Source: Nocardia concava NBRC 100430 (lineage in GTDB: Bacteria > Actinomycetota > Actinomycetes > Mycobacteriales > Mycobacteriaceae). Taken from it: a DNA stretch of 61,343 bases. The notes under the pieces were generated by a model. The model made no database searches and was not told the origin of the DNA. It saw only the letters and a program-made list of their open reading frames with translations. The translations under genes were made by a program, and so were the position numbers. Positions 7,941-17,973 of this stretch are shown here, one piece after another (position 1 is the stretch's first letter; the number at the start of each line of letters is the position of its first letter). The DNA lies in the NCBI RefSeq assembly GCF_000308815.1, contig NZ_BAFX01000009.1, forward strand, positions 1 through 61,343. The letters run 5' to 3'.

Positions 7941-8546
7941 GTGACCACTGCGACGACTCCGAAAGGCGAACGGCGTCGCCAAGCGTTGGTTTGTGCCGCC
8001 GCCGAGCTACTGCTCGAGGGCGGCTTCGAGGCGGTCCGGCACCGCTCGGTGGCGACCAGGGCGGATCTGCCGCTCGCATCGACCACGTACTACTTCGAAT
8101 CGCTCGAGGATCTGATCGCCCGCGCGGTCGAGTTCTCCGGGAATGCCGAACTCGAGGCCATGCGCCGCCGCGTCGGTGAGGTGACCCACCGCCGCCGCGG
8201 CGCCGAGGCCACCGTCGAACTGGTGCTGGATCTGTTGGTGGGCCCCGACTTTCAGAACGAGGACGCCCGGGGTCAGCTCATCGCCCGCTACGAGCGCTCG
8301 GTGGCCTCGGCCCGCCACCCGGAACTACGAGAAGTGCAGCTCCGACTACGCGCCCAGCTCGACGAGCTACTCGCCGATGTCCTACGCCGCTCGGACCGGA
8401 TCGTCCGTGCCGAACAAGTCCGCCGTCTGGTGGCGGTGGTCGATGGGGCGGTGGTGACCGCGCTCGGTGAACTCGACCCGCAACCCCGCCGCATGGCGCG
8501 GGGGGCGCTGCTCGAGATCATCGACATCGTCGCCCCACCGGCTTAA
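7941..8546 (+). CDS. TetR-family transcriptional regulator
   Basis: This 201-residue regulator has an N-terminal helix-turn-helix: ERRRQALVCAAAELLLEGGF, then VRHRSVATRADLPLASTTYYFESLEDLIA. The TYYF segment is characteristic of the recognition helix end. The ligand-binding part is helical without recognisable specificity. GTG 7941 starts the frame. A TetR-type gene also lies just upstream of purB in M. tuberculosis (Rv0775, recalled), so this is probably a conserved neighbour. It ends 32 bases before purB and could be co-transcribed with it or with the aminotransferase. Target genes are unknown. Confidence 0.9.
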   Translation: MTTATTPKGERRRQALVCAAAELLLEGGFEAVRHRSVATRADLPLASTTYYFESLEDLIARAVEFSGNAELEAMRRRVGEVTHRRRGAEATVELVLDLLVGPDFQNEDARGQLIARYERSVASARHPELREVQLRLRAQLDELLADVLRRSDRIVRAEQVRRLVAVVDGAVVTALGELDPQPRRMARGALLEIIDIVAPPA

Positions 8547-8578
8547 GCCGCAGCACACGGCCGGTAAACTGGCACAAC

Positions 8579-10000
8579 GTGACCTTCGTGCCTAACGTCC
8601 TCGCCACCCGCTACGCCAGTCCCCAGCTGGTTCACCTCTGGTCGCCCGAGAACAAGATCGTGCTCGAGCGGCGGCTGTGGCTGGAGGTCCTGCGGGCGCA
8701 GGCCGAACTCGGGGTGGATGTTCCGGCGGGGGTTGTCGAGGACTACGAGCGGGTCATCGATCGGGTGGATCTGCAGTCCATCGCCGAGCGCGAGCGGGTC
8801 ACCCGCCACGATGTGAAGGCTCGGATCGAGGAGTTCAACGCGCTCGCCGGGCACGAGCACGTGCACAAGGGCATGACCTCCCGCGACCTCACCGAGAATG
8901 TGGAGCAGCTGCAGATCCGGCTCTCGCTCGAGCATGTGTACGCGCACGGCGTGGCGATCGCGGCGCGGCTGGCCGAGCGCGCCGCGCAGTACCAGCCGAC
9001 CGTGATGGCGGGCCGCTCGCACAACGTGGCGGCGCAGGCCACCACGCTCGGTAAGCGATTCGCTTCCGCCGCAGACGAATTGCTGGTCGCGCTGACCCGG
9101 CTGCGGGAGCTCATCGACCGCTACCCGCTGCGCGGCATCAAGGGCCCGATGGGCACCGCCCAGGACATGCTGGACCTGCTCGACGGCGATGCCGGCAAGC
9201 TGGCGCAGCTGGAGCAGAAGGTGGCGCGGCACCTCGGTTTCGCGAATGTCTTCACCAGCGTCGGCCAGATCTACCCGCGCTCGCTGGACCACGACGTGCT
9301 CTCCACCCTGGTGCAGGTCGGCGCGGGCCCGTCCTCGTTCGCGCACACCATTCGCCTGATGGCGGGCCACGAGCTGGTCACCGAGGGCTTCCAGCCCGGC
9401 CAGGTGGGCTCCTCGGCCATGCCGCACAAGATGAACACCCGCTCCTGCGAGCGCGTCAACGGCCTGCAGGTGGTGCTGCGCGGCTACGCCTCCATGGCGG
9501 CCGAGCTGGCCGGCGCGCAGTGGAACGAGGGCGACGTGTTCTGCTCGGTGGTGCGCCGCGTCGCGCTGCCGGACGCCTTCTTCGCCATCGACGGCATGAT
9601 GGAGACCTTCCTGACCGTGCTGTCCGAGTTCGGCGCGTACCCGGCCGTCATCGACCGCGAGCTCAACCGCTACCTGCCGTTCCTGGCCACCACCCGCATG
9701 CTGATGGCCGCGGTGCGCGCGGGCGTGGGGCGCGAGACCGCCCACGAGGTCATCAAGGAGCACGCGGTGGCGGTGGCGCTGGCCATGCGCGAGCAGGGAC
9801 GTGAGCCCGATCTGCTGGATCGCCTGGCCGCCGACGACCGGATGCCGCTGGACCGCGCCGCCCTCGATGCCGCGCTGGCCGACCGCTCCGCCTTCATCGG
9901 CGCCGCCGAGGCGCAGACCGCCGAGGTGATCGCCCAGGTGCAGAAGCTGGTCGACGCCAACCCGGAGGCGGCGCGGTACACGCCGTCGCCGATTCTGTAG
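8579..10000 (+). CDS. purB: adenylosuccinate lyase
   Basis: PurB (473 residues) cleaves SAICAR to AICAR and adenylosuccinate to AMP, so it acts twice in purine synthesis. The family signature with the flexible catalytic loop is present as GSSAMPHKMNTRSCERVNG near residue 280. The substrate-binding segments KGMTSRDLTENVEQ and MAGRSHNVAAQATTLGKRF are also clear. GTG 8579 is the only start that fits the conserved N-terminus TRYASPQLVHLWSPENK. A strong hairpin follows 22 bases after the stop. Confidence 0.96.
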   Translation: MTFVPNVLATRYASPQLVHLWSPENKIVLERRLWLEVLRAQAELGVDVPAGVVEDYERVIDRVDLQSIAERERVTRHDVKARIEEFNALAGHEHVHKGMTSRDLTENVEQLQIRLSLEHVYAHGVAIAARLAERAAQYQPTVMAGRSHNVAAQATTLGKRFASAADELLVALTRLRELIDRYPLRGIKGPMGTAQDMLDLLDGDAGKLAQLEQKVARHLGFANVFTSVGQIYPRSLDHDVLSTLVQVGAGPSSFAHTIRLMAGHELVTEGFQPGQVGSSAMPHKMNTRSCERVNGLQVVLRGYASMAAELAGAQWNEGDVFCSVVRRVALPDAFFAIDGMMETFLTVLSEFGAYPAVIDRELNRYLPFLATTRMLMAAVRAGVGRETAHEVIKEHAVAVALAMREQGREPDLLDRLAADDRMPLDRAALDAALADRSAFIGAAEAQTAEVIAQVQKLVDANPEAARYTPSPIL

Positions 10001-10021
10001 GGGTACAAGCACTCTCGGATC

Positions 10022-10054
10022 TCGCCCCCGGCTCCTGAACGGAGCCGGGGGCGA
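10022..10054 (+). terminator. intrinsic terminator of purB
   Basis: A 14-base-pair perfect stem (10022-10035 with 10041-10054) and loop TGAAC. Only a short GTTT follows. It separates purB from the downstream HIT gene. Confidence 0.85.
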
Positions 10055-10091
10055 ATGCGTTTGAGGGGAGCGGGCTCCTAGGCTGCTGGGC

Positions 10092-10529
10092 ATGAATCCG
10101 TACACGATCTTCTCCGAGATCATCGCCGGTCAGGCACCCTCGTCCAAGGTGTACGAGGACGAGGATGTGCTGGCGTTCATGGATATTCGGCCGGTGACGC
10201 CGGGGCATGTGCTGGTGGTGCCGAAGGTTCCGGCGCGGAGTCTGGCGGAGTTGGATCCGGTGTTGGGGGGCAAGCTGTTTCAGGTGGGGCAGCGGATCGC
10301 GGCGGGGCTGCGGGAGTCCGAGGTGGGCTGCGACGGGGTGAACTTCTTCCTGGCCGACGGCGTCACCGCGGGGCAGGAGGTGTTCCATGTGCATCTGCAC
10401 GTGATTCCGCGCACCCCGGGGGACGGGTTCGGGCTGCGGGCGCGGCCGACCTCACCGCAGCGGGCGGACCTGGATTACCTGGCGGGATCTATTCGCGGCG
10501 CGTTGACCCGAATCGCCTCGCATTCATAG
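10092..10529 (+). CDS. HIT-family protein
   Basis: A 145-residue histidine-triad protein with catalytic motif HVHLHVIPR (His99, 101 and 103) and the usual KVYEDEDVLAFMDIRPVTPGH N-terminal strand region. Length and pattern match the Hint/HinT branch of purine-nucleoside phosphoramidate hydrolases. ATG 10092 is preceded by a leader after the purB terminator, so it probably has its own promoter. The physiological substrate is unknown. It is the second HIT gene in the window and is only distantly similar to the one at 3618-4043. Confidence 0.93.
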   Translation: MNPYTIFSEIIAGQAPSSKVYEDEDVLAFMDIRPVTPGHVLVVPKVPARSLAELDPVLGGKLFQVGQRIAAGLRESEVGCDGVNFFLADGVTAGQEVFHVHLHVIPRTPGDGFGLRARPTSPQRADLDYLAGSIRGALTRIASHS

Positions 10530-10657
10530 CCGCACGGCATTACCATATCCGAACCGTCTGGTTTGCCAATGACACGCCAAAACCGCATTCCTGCGCGTCA
10601 CACCTGTCACTCGAGTTACGTTTGAATGCGATTGTGGTGGGCTGATGGAGGTGGGGC

Positions 10658-11617
10658 GTGCGTAGAAGAGTCGTTGCCGCAGCTGTTTTGGCGATCGCTG
10701 CTGGTTTGCTGTATCCGGTGGCCGCGCCACCGGCAATCGCCGGGGCGGCCCAGGTGGTCCGCGTGGATCAGCTGAGTTCGACCCGCTCGGCGATCTTCAT
10801 CGATTCCGCGGCCATGGGCCGCACCATTCAGGTCCAGGTCCTGCATCCCGCGGGCGGCGGGGACCGGCCGACCTATTACCTGCTCGACGGCCTCGATCCG
10901 GGCGCGACCCAGAGCACCTGGACCAATGCCACCGACGCCGAACCCTTCTTCCAGGGCAAGAACGTCAATGTGGTGCTGCCGATCGGCGGCCAGGCCAGCT
11001 ACTACACCGACTGGGCGGCCGATGATCCCCGCTTCGGCCGGTACCAGTGGGAAACCTTTCTGACACAAGAACTTCCGCCCATCATCGACGGGTATTTCGC
11101 CGGTAACGGGGTGAACGCCATCGGCGGCCTGTCGATGGGCGGCACCGCGGCCTTCGTACTGGCGGTGCGGCATCCGGAGCTGTACCGGGCGGTGGCGGGC
11201 TACAGCGCCTGCCCGGATACCACCATCGCGCAGGCCGCCATCATGTTCTCGGTGGCCAATCGCGGTGGCAATCCGCTGAACATGTGGGGCGGGCCCGGCA
11301 GCGCGGCCTGGACCGAACACAATCCGGCGGTGCTGACCGAGGCGCTGCGCGGCAAGACCCTGTTCCTGTCCACGGGCACCGGCATTCCCGGCCCGCACGA
11401 GCTGGAGATCAAACCGCAGCTGCCGGAGAACATCTTCTTCGGCGGGCCCATCGAATTCGGGGTCGACGCCTGCGTCACCGCGTTCGAGCAGCGGCTGCGC
11501 TCGCTGAACATTCCGGCGCGGGTGGAGCATTCGCCGGTGGGCACGCATTCCTGGTCGTATTGGCAGGACACGCTGCACGAATCCTGGCCGACCATCGGGG
11601 GCGCGCTCGGCGCCTGA
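10658..11617 (+). CDS. secreted antigen-85-like esterase / putative mycolyltransferase
   Basis: This 319-residue exported protein begins with a signal peptide (RRR, then a hydrophobic stretch, cleavage probably after AIA near residue 29). The esterase-D fold shows the catalytic Ser159 in GGLSMGGTA and His297 in GTHSWSYW. Features shared with mycobacterial antigen 85 proteins include VVLPIGGQASYYTDW, YQWETFLTQELP and the MWGGPGSAAW region. Mycolyltransferases attach mycolic acids to trehalose or arabinogalactan; the sequence supports family membership, not proven activity. GTG 10658 is preceded by GGAGG. The gene ends convergently with DUF397, with two hairpins between. Confidence 0.85.
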   Translation: MRRRVVAAAVLAIAAGLLYPVAAPPAIAGAAQVVRVDQLSSTRSAIFIDSAAMGRTIQVQVLHPAGGGDRPTYYLLDGLDPGATQSTWTNATDAEPFFQGKNVNVVLPIGGQASYYTDWAADDPRFGRYQWETFLTQELPPIIDGYFAGNGVNAIGGLSMGGTAAFVLAVRHPELYRAVAGYSACPDTTIAQAAIMFSVANRGGNPLNMWGGPGSAAWTEHNPAVLTEALRGKTLFLSTGTGIPGPHELEIKPQLPENIFFGGPIEFGVDACVTAFEQRLRSLNIPARVEHSPVGTHSWSYWQDTLHESWPTIGGALGA

Positions 11618-11640
11618 GGACCATTCGCTGTTCCGGACAA

Positions 11641-11700
11641 AGCGGGCGGGTCAAGCCCGCTGAACGAATTCCCGTGAGCCCGGCTCGATGTGAGCCGGGC
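11641..11700. terminator. two hairpins between convergent genes
   Basis: Hairpin one pairs AGCGGGC (11641-11647) with GCCCGCT (11655-11661). Hairpin two pairs GCCCGGCTC (11678-11686) with GAGCCGGGC (11692-11700). They probably end both the Ag85-like gene and the opposing DUF397 gene. Confidence 0.6.
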
Positions 11701-11709
11701 GCACGCGAA

Positions 11710-11925
11710 TCAGGCTCCGGGCCGGTTGAATTCGCCGTCCTTGGCCCCCGCGACGAAGGCTTCCCACTCGCCGGGGGTGAAGATCAGGACGGGTCCGTCC
11801 GGATTGCGCGAGTCCCGCAATCCGATGTTTCCACTGGCCAGAAAGGCGATTTCGACCCCGTCGGCATTGTCGTCGCCGCGTCGCCACACCGCGTCGGTGT
11901 CGATTGCGCGGTTTTTCGCTTCCAC
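11710..11925 (-). CDS. DUF397 domain protein
   Basis: This is a 71-residue small protein of the DUF397 family, common in Streptomyces and Nocardia. The core VEIAFLASGNIGLRDSRNP followed by GPVLIFTPGEWEAFVAGAKD is diagnostic. GTG 11925 is chosen because GGGAGG lies six bases upstream and the family length then fits; longer in-frame starts would add 33 unrelated residues. In Streptomyces such genes usually sit beside a helix-turn-helix regulator (WhiJ/BldB-type clusters). No such regulator is next to this copy. Molecular function is unknown. Confidence 0.85.
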   Translation of the reverse strand: MEAKNRAIDTDAVWRRGDDNADGVEIAFLASGNIGLRDSRNPDGPVLIFTPGEWEAFVAGAKDGEFNRPGA

Positions 11926-12050
11926 TGTCGGCCTCCCCTGTGCGGCACCGGCGAATACCGGTCGGTGATGTAGATCGCACTCATAATGCCAGGGTTTGTG
12001 AGGGGTTCGGATCGGATATTCCATCTTCTGTCAGCGGAAGGAGGTATGTG

Positions 12051-12296
12051 GTGCGCACGCCATGGTCTTCACAGCGCGCGTGGTCATCGCAGCGGGCCTG
12101 GACCCCGCAACGGGCGGCCCCCATCTCCGACAGCTGTGAGATGGTCCCCGAGCGCTTCACGGTGGATCTGGCTCACAGCATCCTGCGGATCCACCGAAGT
12201 TGCCCGACCGACCAATGTGCCCGTCGCAAGGCCGCCGTCTTCTTCCTCTACGAGCAGCGCCAGCCCGCCCAGGCCCGCCAGCGCCGCGCCCGCTGA
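12051..12296 (+). CDS. small Cys-containing protein of unknown function
   Basis: A reading frame of 81 residues is preceded by a perfect GGAAGGAGG, six bases before GTG 12051 (GTG 12048 is also possible). The N-terminus holds three near-identical blocks, WSSQRA, WSSQRA and WTPQRA. The rest contains SCEMVPERFTVDLAHSILRI and a pair of cysteines in CPTDQCARRKAA, followed by a basic tail. The H-R-S-C...C spacing could bind a metal, but that is speculation. An ATG at 12046 opens another frame and is badly spaced. No recognised family. It ends 15 bases before the convergent DUF2330 gene. Confidence 0.6.
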   Translation: MRTPWSSQRAWSSQRAWTPQRAAPISDSCEMVPERFTVDLAHSILRIHRSCPTDQCARRKAAVFFLYEQRQPAQARQRRAR

Positions 12297-12311
12297 GGAT
12301 CAGACCCGGCC

Positions 12312-13382
12312 CTACACGCCAGCCCGGCGCAGTCCCCGCGTCACGATGACGAGGATGCCCAGCGCCGGGCCGAGCAACAGTCCCCCCAGCAGGATCGCGA
12401 AACCGGCCGGTATCCCCAGGAACTGGACATACTCCACCCGATGCTCCGTCTCCCGGAACGGGACGTCCGCCGTTGACCGGACGAACAGGAAGTCGGACGA
12501 GATCGCCGTGGGCTGCCAGACGGACACGAACATTCCGGTGAGGTAGTCGTTGCCGCCCGCACTCAGCTGCTGCAGATCCGTGTCCCGCGGATCGACACGT
12601 CCGGTGAAGAAGTACGAGATCTGCTGACCGGTGACATCGCGATCCTCGCGCTTCACCTCGTGCGGTCCCAGTACGTAGAGTCTGACCGTCTGCTGGTGGG
12701 TGGCCGCGCGGGACATGCGCATCGGATAGACCAGCCGGTCGCTGGCGAAGCCGATCCGGACCGGATCGAGCGCGCCGTTCAGGGCGGCGGAGGTGGTGAG
12801 CCGCAGCGCGACGAAGGACCAGCCCTCGTCCAGGTACGGCGGCATGGTCGCGAGCACCTCCTCGCGCATCTCGTACCCGTTGGCGGACAACCATTCCCGG
12901 ATGCCGGTCAGATCACCGCCGGTGAAGGTGGTGGCTTCCACCGGACCCAGTTGGACCCGATCGAGCACCGTCGGTGCGCCCGCACCGGGCGCCGCGCCCG
13001 CGCCGTCCGGCGCGGCGGAACCCCAGCCCAGCCGGAAGTCGCCGAACCATTTCCGCTCGGTCACCACCGTCGGCGCGGTGAGCTGCTCGAGCTCGGTGAA
13101 GGTGCCCGGATTCCCGAGTGTCACGGTGGCCGGGGTGGGTGTCGGGACCAGCAGCGCGGCCCCCGGTCCGGAACTCCGCAGGCCCAGCCGCATGTCGATG
13201 GTCTCGCGCTGCCCGTCCCAGGCCACCAGCGCCGTCTCGTCCGCGACCTGTCCGCTGGTCGCGGTCGGCCAGGCCGCCCCGCCGCACGCGCACGCGGAAG
13301 CCGGTGCGGCCAAACCGGTTCCCCCCGCGCCCGCCGCGATCCCGAGGACCGCGAGCACGCGCGCTGTCTTTCGCAACAGCAT
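12312..13382 (-). CDS. DUF2330 domain, signal-peptide membrane protein
   Basis: This 356-residue protein has an N-terminal signal peptide (LLRKTARVLAVLGIAAGAGG), the CACGG motif just after the presumed cleavage region that is typical of DUF2330 proteins, a large extracytoplasmic domain, and a C-terminal transmembrane segment near residues 322-346 (IPAGFAILLGGLLLGPALGI). The topology suggests an exported domain anchored at its C-terminus. The function of the family is not known. It is divergent from oligopeptidase B with a 99-base gap, so the two promoters share that space. Confidence 0.82.
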   Translation of the reverse strand: MLLRKTARVLAVLGIAAGAGGTGLAAPASACACGGAAWPTATSGQVADETALVAWDGQRETIDMRLGLRSSGPGAALLVPTPTPATVTLGNPGTFTELEQLTAPTVVTERKWFGDFRLGWGSAAPDGAGAAPGAGAPTVLDRVQLGPVEATTFTGGDLTGIREWLSANGYEMREEVLATMPPYLDEGWSFVALRLTTSAALNGALDPVRIGFASDRLVYPMRMSRAATHQQTVRLYVLGPHEVKREDRDVTGQQISYFFTGRVDPRDTDLQQLSAGGNDYLTGMFVSVWQPTAISSDFLFVRSTADVPFRETEHRVEYVQFLGIPAGFAILLGGLLLGPALGILVIVTRGLRRAGV

Positions 13383-13481
13383 GTCCGCACCCTAGCCCGG
13401 CGGGCCGCTCCCGTGCCCTGGAGTTTTCGGGACCGCCGGGTCGGGGGTTCGCGGCGGGGGCTCGCTACTAACGTGGTGTCC

Positions 13482-15653
<2,172 letters not shown>

Positions 15654-15655
15654 CC

Positions 15656-16360
15656 ATGGCCGGTCACGTGGTCGCCACGGGTGCGGGCCAGCGGATGATG
15701 GGGCGTGCGGCGGATCCGCTGCACGACTTCGTTCTTGGCCTGACCGGTAAGCCGCAGCCGCGAGTCCTGTTCCTGGGCACCGCGACCGGCGACGATCCGG
15801 GCTACATCGTGAGCTTCTACGAGACCTACAACTCCGGCCGGTGCCGCCCGTTCCACCTGCGGCTGTTCGACCGCAGCATCACCGACCTGCGCGCCTACAT
15901 CCTGAGCATGGACGTCGTGCACGTCGGCGGCGGCAATACCGCCAATATGCTCGACGTCTGGCGGCGGCAGGGCGTGGACGCGATCCTGCGCGAGGCGTGG
16001 GAGAACGGCGCGGTCATGACCGGCGGCAGCGCCGGGGCCATCTGCTGGTTCGAGGGCGGCACCACCGACTCCTACGGCCCGACGCTCCAGATCCTGCCGG
16101 AGGGACTGGGATTCGTGGCGGGCAGCTGCTGCCCGCACTACGACGCGGAGGATCAGCGGCAGCCGCTGTTCCATCGCGCGATCCAAAAGGGTGAACTGCC
16201 GGCGGGTTACGCCATCGACGACCTGGTGTCGCTGCACTTCCACGGCACTCAGCTGGTCGAGGCGGTGAGCTCGCAGGCCGACGGCAAGGCCTACCGGGTG
16301 GCGGCCGCGGGCGACGAGGTCGTCGAGACATCGATTCCCGTCCGGCAGCTGAAGGGCTGA
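15656..16360 (+). CDS. S51 family peptidase (peptidase E / cyanophycinase-like)
   Basis: A 234-residue protein with the S51 fold: VVHVGGGNTANMLDVW, then the nucleophile Ser125 in MTGGSAGAICWFEGG. The family includes Asp-dipeptidase PepE and cyanophycinase. Here the sequence is closer to the Type 1 glutamine amidotransferase-like S51 proteins of actinobacteria, and the substrate is uncertain. ATG 15656 follows the ptrB stop directly, implying translational coupling and a joint peptide-degradation role. A 21-base-pair hairpin overlaps its stop codon. Confidence 0.85.
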   Translation: MAGHVVATGAGQRMMGRAADPLHDFVLGLTGKPQPRVLFLGTATGDDPGYIVSFYETYNSGRCRPFHLRLFDRSITDLRAYILSMDVVHVGGGNTANMLDVWRRQGVDAILREAWENGAVMTGGSAGAICWFEGGTTDSYGPTLQILPEGLGFVAGSCCPHYDAEDQRQPLFHRAIQKGELPAGYAIDDLVSLHFHGTQLVEAVSSQADGKAYRVAAAGDEVVETSIPVRQLKG

Positions 16361-16404
16361 AATGCGAAGCGGCGGCGGGGAATCCCGCCGCCGCTTCGCA
16401 TTTC
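16359..16404. terminator. bidirectional intrinsic terminator
   Basis: A perfect 21-base-pair stem (16359-16379 with 16384-16404) and four-base loop overlaps the stop codon of the S51 gene and faces the end of the convergent permease gene. AT-rich stem ends (GAAAT/ATTTC) provide U-tracts in both directions. Confidence 0.9.
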
Positions 16405-16410
16405 GGGCCG

Positions 16411-17973
16411 TCAGAGCTTCAGCCGCTCCCGCAGCTCGCTGCTCGGACCGTGTGATTTCACCTTCTCGTGATCCGGTGCGGCCCAATCGGGTTTCCGCAT
16501 GCGCTCCACCACGATCGGGATCAGGCAGAAGAACACGGTGCCACCGGCGACCAGCAGGATGTAGGTCGTCGGATTGCCCACCGGCAGCTGCGACGGCGGC
16601 ACGAAGGCCGTGATCAATGCGAAAACCATGGCCAGGAAGCCGATTCCGGCGAAGCCCCACATGCCCGCCTTGCCGCCGGGCACCTGGAAGGGGCGCGGCA
16701 GGTCCGGCTGGGTGTAGCGCAGGCGGATGGCGGCGGCGTACATGAACAGGTAGATGATGATGTAGATGCCCACCGCCATGGCCGTGATGAGGAAGAACGC
16801 GCTGCTCACGTCGGTCATGAAGAAGTACGGCGCGCACAGCACCGTCACCGCCAGCCCCTGCACGATGAGGATGTTCACCTGCACGCCACGGGCATTCACC
16901 TTCTGCAGCACCGGCGGCAGCATGCCGTCGTGGGCGGTGGCGAGCACACCGCGGCTGGGACCGGTGACCCAGGCGAGGGTGCCCGCCAGCGCGCCGTAGG
17001 CGATCATGGCCGCCAGGATGAGCACCGGCCAGCCGATGTTCATGAGCGTGCTGAATCCCGAACGCATGGCGTCGAATACGCCGGAGTTCAGGTTGATCTG
17101 GTCGTAGGGCAGGATGCCCGCGACGGCCAGCGCGCCCAGGGTGAAGATGCCCGCCGAGGTCACCGCGGCGATGGCGATGGCCACGGGGTACTCGCGGCCC
17201 GGGTTCCTCAGTTCGGTGGCGTGCACCGCCTGCGATTCGATGCCGGTGAAGTTCTCGAGGATGTTCCCGAGGAACGCCAGCGAGGACAGCCCGGCGATGT
17301 AGGGCATGAAGCGCGGCGCGTCGTGGCCGTCATGGCTCACGGTCACCGCGGGATCGGTGGTGTGGTCCCAGCCGATCGAGTGGCCGCCGATCACCCACCA
17401 CACGAACAGGCCCACCAGGATCAGTCCGGGAATGGCGGTGCCGAGCACGAATCCGGCCTGGGTCACCTTGGCCGCGAACTGATTTCCCATCAGCGCCACG
17501 GCCGTGCACAGCCAGTAGGCGATGACCGAGAAGATGCCCACATACCAGTGGTTCTGTGCCAGATCGGGTTTGTCGATGGCGAAGGCGATGCCCGCCGCCG
17601 CGAAGCTGAGGCCGGTCGGGTAGAACACCATGGCCTGCAACCAGGACAGGAAGATCGCCCAGAACCCGACGCGCTTGCCGAACGCGCCGCTGATCCAGGC
17701 GTAGAGGCCGCCGGCCTGTTTGCCGTAGGCGCTGCCGAGTTCGGCCGACACCAGTCCGGCGGGAATCAGGAAGAGGACCACCGAGAACGCGATGTAGAAG
17801 AACATCGTCAGTTCTTCCTTGCCCATGGCGGGCAGCCCGCGCAGGCTGGTGACGATGGCGGCCGCGGTGGTGAAGCCGAGAGCTACGGTGCTGAGATACT
17901 TCGTGTTCCCGGCGCTTTTCGCCGGGACCGTGGTGGAAGTCCCTGTTGCGGAAGAACTCTCGGCCGCGGTCAT
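16411..17973 (-). CDS. gadC: glutamate/GABA antiporter, GadC-type APC transporter
   Basis: This is a 520-residue, roughly 12-helix amino acid permease. The motifs SLRGLPAMGKEE, GLVSAELGSAYGKQAGGLYAWI, FTGIESQAVHATELRNPGREYP and WVTGPSRGVLATA match the glutamate:GABA antiporter subgroup that includes E. coli GadC. Its start overlaps the gadB stop (ATGA), so it is the second gene of a gadB-gadC operon. Expected job: import glutamate and export GABA so that cytosolic decarboxylation consumes protons. The C-terminal cytoplasmic tail is short and basic; whether it is a pH plug as in GadC cannot be judged. It ends at the shared terminator with the S51 gene. Confidence 0.88.
   Translation of the reverse strand: MTAAESSSATGTSTTVPAKSAGNTKYLSTVALGFTTAAAIVTSLRGLPAMGKEELTMFFYIAFSVVLFLIPAGLVSAELGSAYGKQAGGLYAWISGAFGKRVGFWAIFLSWLQAMVFYPTGLSFAAAGIAFAIDKPDLAQNHWYVGIFSVIAYWLCTAVALMGNQFAAKVTQAGFVLGTAIPGLILVGLFVWWVIGGHSIGWDHTTDPAVTVSHDGHDAPRFMPYIAGLSSLAFLGNILENFTGIESQAVHATELRNPGREYPVAIAIAAVTSAGIFTLGALAVAGILPYDQINLNSGVFDAMRSGFSTLMNIGWPVLILAAMIAYGALAGTLAWVTGPSRGVLATAHDGMLPPVLQKVNARGVQVNILIVQGLAVTVLCAPYFFMTDVSSAFFLITAMAVGIYIIIYLFMYAAAIRLRYTQPDLPRPFQVPGGKAGMWGFAGIGFLAMVFALITAFVPPSQLPVGNPTTYILLVAGGTVFFCLIPIVVERMRKPDWAAPDHEKVKSHGPSSELRERLKL

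Noticed and set aside
12660..13481. Upstream extension of the ptrB frame by about 270 codons
   Set aside because: It overlaps the divergent DUF2330 gene and shows no oligopeptidase homology; ATG 13482 gives the normal length.
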